DNA of 64,000 nt from Xylanimonas ulmi (GTDB lineage Bacteria > Actinomycetota > Actinomycetes > Actinomycetales > Cellulomonadaceae): assembly GCF_004216535.1 (NCBI RefSeq), contig NZ_SGWX01000001.1, positions 2,480,001-2,544,000 on the forward strand, in the 5' to 3' direction. Below are positions 23,633 to 30,245 of this stretch, piece after piece. The position numbers were made by a program, and so were the translations under genes. The notes beneath the pieces were generated by a model. It was not told the DNA's origin. It did not search any database and saw only the letters and a program-made list of their open reading frames with translations. The first letter of the stretch is position 1. Every line of letters begins with the position of its first letter.

Positions 23633-25027
23633 TCAGTTGCTGACCGCGCGGCGGCGGATGACCAGCGCGCCAGCCGCAGTGACGCCGAGGCCCAGGACGA
23701 CCCACAGCGCGGGCGCGGTCCCTCCCTCGGCGTACCCGGTCGCAGCGCGAGGAACTCGGTTGGCGTCGTTGGCGGGCGCCCCAGCCTCGGGTGCCCCAGC
23801 CTGCGGAGCCGCGACCGTGACGTAGCTCCACGCCAGGACGTCGCCAACCTCACCGTTCGGCGCAGGCGAGGTCACCACGACCCGGTGGCTGCCCGACATG
23901 TCGGCGGGGATCGGCACGCTGACGGTGCCATCAGCGTTCACGAGGAAGCGGCCCAGGAAGCGCGGCGTCGAGAAGACCCAGACGTCGACCTCCTCGCCGA
24001 CGCGATCAAGCCCGACGAACAGCGGCGTGGTCTGGCCGGCGGGGATCGTGTTGGCGCCGTTCGTCACCAGGTCCTGTGACTGGGTCGCAGGAGTCAGCGT
24101 CTCGGGCGCCGGGGGTGCCGGAGTCGGCTCCGGCGTGCTCGGGCCGGCGGGCGCCTGCCAGGCCGGGTTGTCGATGGTCACAGTCTCGGTCCACTCCCGC
24201 TGAGCGGTGCTGGCGCGGACCCAGTCCCATGCGTCGACACTGAAGGCGTAAGCGAACTCTTGAGCCTGTCGCGACTGCGTCGTGTAGCGCTCGGTTGCGG
24301 GTGCGGGCGTCACGGTCCAGTCGCCGTACACGGTCGTCGGCGCAGGGCCGCTGTTCGCAGCGGGAGCGACGAAGGATGTCATCTGCCCATTGATGGTCAC
24401 GGAGGTGACGAGCGACTTCACGTCCGTCCCAGAACCCTGGCGGATGGAGACGGCCAAGACCCGGGTGTCAGGCCCGAACAGCTCGCTGAACGTGGGTGCC
24501 CCCGAAGCGACCGGCGCTTCGATTCCTTCCGAGAAGAAGTGGGACAGCGGCTGACGAGTCCTGTCCATCGACACGGTGGGAAGATCGCCGGACCGGAAGA
24601 CGTTTCCGCCCCACCACAACCCGCTCTCTAGGCCCGCGAAGGTCCCCTTCTCCTGATCGAGTTCGCCGTCCTGCTGGTACGGCTCCCACACGAGGCGAGC
24701 GTATGTGACGTTATTGGTCTCATTGGCGACGATGAACTGGAACGACGGCGCCCATGCAGGGCCGGTGCCACTCTGACGAACCGACTCCGCGACCGTGTAC
24801 GCCAAGCCCGCGAAGCTGGCAAGCTTTGGCTGCGAGGGCTGCGGGAGGTGCAGTTCACCATTCTTCGAGAACCTGAGCCCATCGAGCGTTCGCTCAGGAG
24901 CGACCGCTTCCGAGGACCAACCAGGGAATCCCGTAGGAGGTGTCGCAGCTGCCGCTGGAAGCGCAATACCCGTCGCGGCTACGGCCGCGGCCGCGAGTAC
25001 GGCGAACGCGCGCTTTGGTCTGAACAT
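23633..25027 (-). CDS. Large secreted surface protein with C-terminal membrane anchor
   Basis: A 464-residue protein with a normal signal peptide (1-28, ending LPAAAA) and a beta-rich ectodomain. A Pro-rich linker (PSTPEPTPAPPAP) is followed by an Ig-like/invasin-type domain (VTNGANTIPAGQTTPLFV through SGSHRVVVTSP), common in actinobacterial surface proteins. The C-terminus has a Gly/Ala-rich spacer, ATGYAEGG, a hydrophobic segment (ALWVVLGLGVTAAGALVI) and RRR. That layout resembles a sorting signal but lacks LPXTG. The start ATG at 25027 follows AGGAG; a longer frame begins at 25147 but adds no signal-like sequence. The sortase at 22833 is next on the same strand. Confidence 0.75.
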   Translation of the reverse strand: MFRPKRAFAVLAAAAVAATGIALPAAAATPPTGFPGWSSEAVAPERTLDGLRFSKNGELHLPQPSQPKLASFAGLAYTVAESVRQSGTGPAWAPSFQFIVANETNNVTYARLVWEPYQQDGELDQEKGTFAGLESGLWWGGNVFRSGDLPTVSMDRTRQPLSHFFSEGIEAPVASGAPTFSELFGPDTRVLAVSIRQGSGTDVKSLVTSVTINGQMTSFVAPAANSGPAPTTVYGDWTVTPAPATERYTTQSRQAQEFAYAFSVDAWDWVRASTAQREWTETVTIDNPAWQAPAGPSTPEPTPAPPAPETLTPATQSQDLVTNGANTIPAGQTTPLFVGLDRVGEEVDVWVFSTPRFLGRFLVNADGTVSVPIPADMSGSHRVVVTSPAPNGEVGDVLAWSYVTVAAPQAGAPEAGAPANDANRVPRAATGYAEGGTAPALWVVLGLGVTAAGALVIRRRAVSN

Positions 25028-25666
25028 GATATGTGCTCCTGACGATCCGACCCGAGACCGCTTGGCACCCGGGACCGCCTCGCCCAGGCGTGACCGCGCG
25101 GGCGGCGATGGCGCTATCAAATTTAGGAAACGTTTGACAAGGGCCACCGGGCGCTGACTCTCACTGCGCGCCGAACTGACGTCGAATCACCGCATGGCCC
25201 CGTCTGGCAGCCACCTGGGCCACGTGTTCACGGCTGGTGGGCGCGAGTGGCGACAGATCAGGCGCAGCGGTGTCGATGCGGGCGATCGCGGCGCCTGCGG
25301 GGCTGGCGCTTCGTCTCCGTCTGCACCCTCGCTCGCGACCTCGTCACAGGATCGCGAGCACAACATTCGCCCTGGTCAGATCGGGGAACAGGTGAGAACG
25401 CCGAAGACCTGGGCCCGGCGCCACCCGTCACGATCCCCGCTCGGCAAACCGCTCATCGCGCGCCATCCCCATATGCGGACGATCACCCTCAAGATATCGT
25501 TTTCGGGCATAGGGGGCGTGGCGCCGGCTTGCGATGGTTGGCGCCACGCATTCCCTGCGCGTCGCGCCGCCCGCTGGGGTCCAGTGCTGGGGTCCAGTTC
25601 CCGCGCCCACGCACCGGCCTGCGAGACACACGCTGCGCACGCGCGAGCCGGTGGCAGGATCGCCTC
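25028..25666. other. Divergent gap with possible promoter and AAACGTTT palindrome
   Basis: This 639-base gap separates the surface protein (minus) from the OsmC gene (plus). On the minus strand TTGTCA (25140-25135) could be a -35 box for the surface-protein gene, but no good -10 was found at the right spacing. AAACGTTT at 25128-25135, a core typical of LacI-family operators, touches it. No gene is supported here. Confidence 0.4.
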
Positions 25667-26203
25667 ATGACCGAGCAGAACGCGCAGCACTCCCTCGCGT
25701 TGGGCGCCGAGCCCGCCGCCGACGACGTCGCCCCCATGAGCCCCGTCCCCACTGACCCGCTGTGGGTCGAGCGCAACGGAACCCGCACGTACACGGGCTT
25801 CTCGGGCCGCGGCGCGCGCGTCGACATCGGCCCAGCGAGCGCCGGCGCCGTGTTCACGCCCGGTGAGCTGCTCAAGATCGCGCTCGCCGCGTGCGCGGGC
25901 ATGAGCAGCGACGTGAAGTTGGCGCGCGCGCTCGGCGACGACTACCAGGTCACCATCCGCGTCGACGGCCCCAAGCACGCGACCGAGGACCGGTACCCCG
26001 AGCTGCACGAGACGTTCGAGATCGACCTGTCCTCGCTCGACGAGGCGACCCGGGCCAAGACGCTGCTGCTGGCCCAGCGCTCGATCGACCGCTCCTGCAC
26101 CGTCGCCAACACGCTGGTCGCGGGCGCCGTGGTGCCGCCGGCCGAGTTCGTGCCGCCCGCCGAGCAGCCCGGGCGCGTCGAGCCCGCCGAGCCCGGAGCC
26201 TGA
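25667..26203 (+). CDS. OsmC-family protein (organic hydroperoxide/redox type)
   Basis: A 178-residue protein with the OsmC/Ohr fold. The first redox cysteine is in LLKIALAACAGMSSDV (Cys76) and the second in DRSCTVANTL (Cys144), the usual positions in this superfamily, whose members reduce organic peroxides through a Cys pair. The N-terminal 25 residues are an extension without recognised features. The start ATG at 25667 has AGGA about nine bases upstream. The stop lies two bases before the next GTG start, so the downstream gene is probably co-transcribed. OsmC and Ohr subgroups cannot be separated with confidence here. Confidence 0.82.
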   Translation: MTEQNAQHSLALGAEPAADDVAPMSPVPTDPLWVERNGTRTYTGFSGRGARVDIGPASAGAVFTPGELLKIALAACAGMSSDVKLARALGDDYQVTIRVDGPKHATEDRYPELHETFEIDLSSLDEATRAKTLLLAQRSIDRSCTVANTLVAGAVVPPAEFVPPAEQPGRVEPAEPGA

Positions 26204-26205
26204 CC

Positions 26206-26937
26206 GTGACCCTCCCCGACGACGTCGGCCCGCCCCGCGCGGAGGCCTCCCGCTGGGAGGCCTACCACCCGACGTCGGTGCTGGACTCGCTGCTCGACAA
26301 GGCGGTGACCATCCCGTCGGCGACCATCCGCAAGCACGTCGACGCGCTGCGCCGTCGCAACCCCGAGGCGTCGCCCGCGCAGATCGTCCAACTGCTCGAG
26401 AAGGAGTACCTGCGCGTCGTCGCCGCGGCGGGTGGCGCCGTCGGGGCGGCCGCGGCGGTACCCGCGGTCGGCACGGGCACGGGCGTCGCGCTCACGTCCG
26501 CGGACATCGCGACCTTCTTTGCGGCGTCGGCGGCGTTCTCGCTCGCCGTCGCCGAGGTGCACGACGTCCGGTCCGACGACGTCGCCCGCCGCCGCGCGCT
26601 GCTGCTCGCCAGCGTGCTGGGCGCCAAGGGGGCCCAGGACGTCGAGTCGGCGGTCGGCGGCTCGACGACGGCGTGGGGCAAGGTGCTGCTGACGACGATG
26701 CCGCAGGGCTCGGTGCGCAAGGTCAACCGCGCCCTGACCAACCGGTTCCTCAAGCGGCAGCTCGCCAAACACGGCACGCTCGCCCTCGGTCGGCTCGTCC
26801 CCTTCGGCGTCGGCGCCATCGTCGGGGTCGCGGGAGCCCGAGCGCTGGGCCACGGCGTCATCGCCCAATCCCGCCGCGCCTTCGGCCCACCCCCACAGAC
26901 CCTCCCGAACCCGCTCCTCCCCCCACCCGCGCTCTGA
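26206..26937 (+). CDS. Uncharacterised protein, possibly EcsC-like
   Basis: A 243-residue protein starting at GTG 26206. The N-terminal 90 residues are charged and helical (RKHVDALRRRNPEASPAQIV). Then come Ala/Gly/Val-rich hydrophobic stretches (AAAGGAVGAAAAVPAVG; ATFFAASAAFSLAVAEVH; LVPFGVGAIVGVAGARALG) that could lie in or on the membrane. The pattern of small hydrophobic helices with a conserved-looking DVRSDDVARRRALLLASVLG segment recalls the EcsC family, but I am not sure. It follows the OsmC gene by two bases and ends at a strong bidirectional hairpin (26945-27001). Confidence 0.45.
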   Translation: MTLPDDVGPPRAEASRWEAYHPTSVLDSLLDKAVTIPSATIRKHVDALRRRNPEASPAQIVQLLEKEYLRVVAAAGGAVGAAAAVPAVGTGTGVALTSADIATFFAASAAFSLAVAEVHDVRSDDVARRRALLLASVLGAKGAQDVESAVGGSTTAWGKVLLTTMPQGSVRKVNRALTNRFLKRQLAKHGTLALGRLVPFGVGAIVGVAGARALGHGVIAQSRRAFGPPPQTLPNPLLPPPAL

Positions 26938-26944
26938 ACGCCGA

Positions 26945-27001
26945 TTTGGGACCCTGACGGTCCGGTTATGAGGCGCATCACCGGACCGTCAGGGTCCCAA
27001 A
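26945..27001. terminator. Perfect 22-bp hairpin between convergent genes (repeat family copy 1)
   Basis: Bases 26945-26966 pair exactly with 26980-27001 around a 13-base loop. The arms start with T3 and end with A3, so it can terminate in both directions. The core GGGACCCTGACGGTCCGGT recurs, almost unchanged, in the hairpin at 33456-33507. Confidence 0.85.
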
Positions 27002-27012
27002 CCGTCCAGCCG

Positions 27013-27774
27013 TCAGGCGCCTGGGTCGTCCCAGAACGTGGGGGCTGTCGGTGTGGGGAGCTCGGCGTTCGCGAGGGCGGTCTCGCGTTGCTGGATGGCG
27101 AGCTCGCGCTCGCGCAGCACGGCCTCCCGCGCCTGCAGCGCCGCATCCTGAAGGCCTGACGCGGCGACGGCGGTCGCCCCCAGCGCCGACGTCGGAACCT
27201 CGAACACCCGTGTGCGCGGGCGCCGGAACGTGGCGACCACCAGGTACGTGCCCAGCGCGAGGACCGTCACCGCGATCGCGAGCGAGATGTGGTCGGCGGT
27301 CCACGCCCGCGCGTAGCCGAGCCACGGCACCTTGTACAGCAGCACGCCGCGCACCTGGGCGGGCGAGACCGGATCGTCGGTCACGCCGACGGCGTCGCCC
27401 TGCGTCACCAGCCGGCACGGCGTGCCGTCGTCGAACGCGCCGAACGACTTGCCGACCACCCGGTGAGTGATCAGCGCCGGGTCGCCCGGCTCAGGGAAGT
27501 AGGTCACCACCTCACCGATCCCGACGTCGGAGCACACCGCCGACGGCTCGATCCCCCGCACCGCCACCACATCGCCCGGTGAGAGCGCGGGCTCCATCGA
27601 ACTGGTGAGCACCGTGAGGCTCGCACCCCCGGCGACCTGTGGGATCACCGCCACCGCGACCACCAGGCCGACGACGGCGACCGTGAGCGCCGCCGACACC
27701 GCCCGCGCGGCGATCTGCCACGGCGAGGAGTACCAGGGCACCTTGACCTTGAGACGGGACGCGTTGGCACGCAT
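27013..27774 (-). CDS. Signal peptidase I, SipW (Ser-His) type, set 5, with coiled-coil tail
   Basis: A 253-residue membrane peptidase. Cytoplasmic basic lead, membrane segment about 24-47, nucleophile motif TSSMEP (Ser59), THRVV (His104) and QGDAV in the RGDAN position. A second membrane segment lies at about 167-188. The tail (about 205-245) is heptad-like and highly charged: LQAREAVLRERELAIQQRET, a predicted coiled coil unknown in standard SipW enzymes. The set 6 enzyme has the same tail type. It is the last gene of the five-gene operon 33191-27013. A 14-bp hairpin at 27807-27841 precedes it. Confidence 0.87.
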   Translation of the reverse strand: MRANASRLKVKVPWYSSPWQIAARAVSAALTVAVVGLVVAVAVIPQVAGGASLTVLTSSMEPALSPGDVVAVRGIEPSAVCSDVGIGEVVTYFPEPGDPALITHRVVGKSFGAFDDGTPCRLVTQGDAVGVTDDPVSPAQVRGVLLYKVPWLGYARAWTADHISLAIAVTVLALGTYLVVATFRRPRTRVFEVPTSALGATAVAASGLQDAALQAREAVLRERELAIQQRETALANAELPTPTAPTFWDDPGA

Positions 27775-27806
27775 GAGAGTTCCTTCGGGGAGACGCTGCG
27801 GGGAGG

Positions 27807-27841
27807 GTCGACGGCGGGGGTCTGGGTCCCCCGCCGCCGAC
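27807..27841 (-). terminator. Intra-operon hairpin before the set 5 peptidase
   Basis: Bases 27807-27820 pair with 27828-27841 with one mismatch. Being between a cargo gene and the peptidase gene it could act as a partial terminator or an mRNA-stabilising structure, giving more cargo than peptidase. Confidence 0.55.
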
Positions 27842-27903
27842 GATTGGTCGGCCGGCTCATGACTGCCGGCCGATGTTCTGGGGAAGCGCGGCCCGACGCC
27901 AAG

Positions 27904-28668
27904 TCACTCAGTAGAGAACTGCGCGCCGGTGTCGCGCACCTGGGTCAGCGTGAAGGTCTCGCCACCGAACGGGATGGCGGCGGTCATCGAACTCTCTGGG
28001 AGGTCGTCGCTCACGGAGGCCGTGATCACCACGGTGATGGTGTGACTCTCGGCGGTCAACTCGTGGACGGACTCGCTGCTCGGATCCGACGCAATGATCT
28101 CGTCCGACAAGCCAGCGCCCTGACCATTCCCCGTCGCGGCGAGGTACAGTTTGAGGTCCGATTCGGAATCGCCCGTAGCGACCAGGGCGTCGTCGAGGTA
28201 TGCCGCGTATTCGTAGGTAATCACGCTCACGCTCGGGCTGCCGCCGACTTGCGCGCTCTGCGGCGCCCGGGCTGGTATGGACAGGAGCGCGACCAAGTTG
28301 TCGCCCGTAAGAGTGACGGGCACATTAAAGATCGCCGCGACCTGATCTCCGGGCACTGCGCGCCACGTCGACGTATCGTTGATCTGGTGCCCTTTCAGGC
28401 TGCCAAGGGACACGCCGGTGCTGTTCGTGACGCCGGCAGTCGAGTCCTTGCGATCCGTGGAGACATCCCAGTAGGTCGGTACGCTGACGGCATCGATCTC
28501 GAGGGAACCAGCGGTGACCCCACCGGCAGGGATCGCGCTCTCAGCTTTCCAGAGCGCGAACGTCGAGCTCCCCGCGAGGATCGCTGCCGCGCCGCAGGCG
28601 ACCCACACGATGCCGCGACGGCGCCTCTTCTCCTCGGTGACTAAGACGACCGAGGGGTTGTTCTCCAT
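27904..28668 (-). CDS. Exported protein with alternate-type signal peptide (set 5, last cargo)
   Basis: A 254-residue exported protein. It opens MENNPSVVLVTEEKRRRRG, then a hydrophobic run and AGSSTFALWKAE (about 32-43). The set 6 protein at 37585 opens in the same way with a VTEERRRRRG patch and GGSTYALWKD, so the two are direct counterparts. The mature part ends in a domain finishing GGETFTLTQVRDTG. The chosen start at 28668 has AAGGAG five bases upstream; the in-frame codon eight residues earlier lacks a ribosome site. No sorting motif. Probably the most abundant secreted subunit of the set, judging from the hairpin that follows. Confidence 0.77.
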   Translation of the reverse strand: MENNPSVVLVTEEKRRRRGIVWVACGAAAILAGSSTFALWKAESAIPAGGVTAGSLEIDAVSVPTYWDVSTDRKDSTAGVTNSTGVSLGSLKGHQINDTSTWRAVPGDQVAAIFNVPVTLTGDNLVALLSIPARAPQSAQVGGSPSVSVITYEYAAYLDDALVATGDSESDLKLYLAATGNGQGAGLSDEIIASDPSSESVHELTAESHTITVVITASVSDDLPESSMTAAIPFGGETFTLTQVRDTGAQFSTE

Positions 28669-28763
28669 GATGACTCCTTCTGTTGTTCCCACCCCGGCCG
28701 GGGCAGTCTGTTCCGGCTCAGCGGCGAGCGCGGAAGTGATGTGGTGTGGCGGTCGGTACGTGC

Positions 28764-29609
28764 CTACTCGCCGGGCGGCTCCGCGGACGCCTGAGCGCTG
28801 GTGACGTGTGGTGTCACCGCGATCGTGAGGTCGGGCTCATCGCTCGGGTTCCCGACCACCTCCGCGCGCCATTCGGCAATGGCCTGCGCCACTGTGCCGT
28901 CCGAGGCGACCGCGGAGGCGCTCACGACATTCGTGTGCCACCCGAGCGACGGCAGCGCCGGGACGTCCTGGACTGTGGTCTGCCAGGAAGCAGTGGCGGT
29001 CACGGTGCTGCCGTCCGGGGCGAGCGCGGAGGCGGTCGAGACATTGAGGTGGGTGCTGTCGGGCGCGTGGTTCCACGTGGCCGAGACGCACCACTGCTGC
29101 TCGACGAGCGCACCCGTGAACGCTCCCGGCTCCTGCAGCACAACGCCCGCCAACGTGGCCTGGCCCTGCTCAGGTGCGTCCTCACACCCAGTGCCGACAT
29201 CTCGCCACACGCGCACCGTCGAGCCGTCCAGCACCGTGTCACGCTTCGCGGCGGGCGTGTCGACGTCGAACGCCAGCCCCGCAAGGCCCGACGCGAACCC
29301 CGCCACGCCGAAGCGCCATGCGGCTGCCCCGCTCGACACCACCTCAGCGATCGCGGTTCCCGGCACCACCACCTGCAGCGGGGTTCCGCTCGATGACGGC
29401 GTGCCTGCCTGCGACCAGTTGCGCGACGTCGTCGTGGTCTGCCCGCTCACCGCGAAGGCGTCTGCGCCGAACGCGACCTCCCCCGCCGCCGTCGTCGGCA
29501 CTTCGACGACGACGCTCGCGCTCCACAGGCCGTGCGCCACACCGGCGGCGACCAGGGCGGAGACGGTCGCGGCGCTCAGCGCCGCGCACACCACGCGGGA
29601 CCTCTTCAT
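28764..29609 (-). CDS. Exported protein, SipW cargo (set 5)
   Basis: A 281-residue protein with a short basic N-terminus, hydrophobic run and VAHGLWSASVVVEVPTTAAG, a Trp-type cargo signal. Two cysteines (GCEDAPE and QQWCVSA) could bridge. The C-terminus ends LTIAVTPHVTSAQASAEPPGE; the set 6 counterpart at 38574 ends LTISVTPRVTSLNDASEPPGP, so they are orthologous positions in duplicated operons. The start ATG at 29609 overlaps the preceding stop (ATGA). Function unknown. Confidence 0.72.
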   Translation of the reverse strand: MKRSRVVCAALSAATVSALVAAGVAHGLWSASVVVEVPTTAAGEVAFGADAFAVSGQTTTTSRNWSQAGTPSSSGTPLQVVVPGTAIAEVVSSGAAAWRFGVAGFASGLAGLAFDVDTPAAKRDTVLDGSTVRVWRDVGTGCEDAPEQGQATLAGVVLQEPGAFTGALVEQQWCVSATWNHAPDSTHLNVSTASALAPDGSTVTATASWQTTVQDVPALPSLGWHTNVVSASAVASDGTVAQAIAEWRAEVVGNPSDEPDLTIAVTPHVTSAQASAEPPGE

Positions 29610-30244
29610 GGCTCGTCACCATCCGCGGGAACGAAGCCCTCGCCTTGGCGCACCTGGTGGAGCGTGATGCGCAGCGTGCCCATGGGGGCGTCGGCGTCGT
29701 CGTCGGCGCCCGCAGGCCGCTGCCCATCCGCGCTCCACGTGTAGTCGCCCTCCGCCACGACCCGCACGACGACGTTCCATGTGGCGCTCACGCCGTCGCT
29801 GTCGCCCACCAGTCCGGGCACCGTGACGCGCTCACCGACCTCTGCCCACTCCGCCGCGACCGGCGCGACCTTGTGGCCGCTGGCGTCTGCGACGTAGAAG
29901 GTCGCGCGGATCGAGTCGTCGCCCGCGGGCGTCTGCGCGCTCCCCGGCGTGACGGCCAGCGCCCCGGCGATGTTGTCACCGCGCAGGTACGTCTCGACGG
30001 TGTGGGTCACCTCGACGGCTGGCGGCGACTGGCTCACGGCCGGGCTGCCCACAATGCGGAGGCTCAACTCACCCGTGAGGAGGCTGCCACCGTCGAAGTC
30101 CGCCACCGCAGTCCATAGGGCGTAGGTGGAGCCCCCGCCCAGCGCCGCTCCTGCGAGCGCCGCGGCGATCGCGACGGCTAACGTCGGCGCGACTCTCCGA
30201 CGTCGGCTGGCGGGCGTCCGGTGCCGCGCCCTGTGACCAGACAT
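29606..30244 (-). CDS. Exported protein with alternate-type signal peptide (GGSTYALW, set 5)
   Basis: A 212-residue exported protein. Basic N-terminus (RARHRTPASRRRR), hydrophobic run and GGGSTYALWTAVADFDGG. A middle motif TYLRGDNIAGALAVTPG and an end TLRITLHQVRQGEGF are shared with the set 6 protein at 39350 (TYLRGDNLAGALAVSAR; VTLHQVRAGHGF). The ATG at 30244 begins two bases after the beta-helix gene's stop, with GGAG about eight bases upstream. Probable surface subunit. Confidence 0.78.
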   Translation of the reverse strand: MSGHRARHRTPASRRRRVAPTLAVAIAAALAGAALGGGSTYALWTAVADFDGGSLLTGELSLRIVGSPAVSQSPPAVEVTHTVETYLRGDNIAGALAVTPGSAQTPAGDDSIRATFYVADASGHKVAPVAAEWAEVGERVTVPGLVGDSDGVSATWNVVVRVVAEGDYTWSADGQRPAGADDDADAPMGTLRITLHQVRQGEGFVPADGDEP

Positions 30245-30245
30245 G

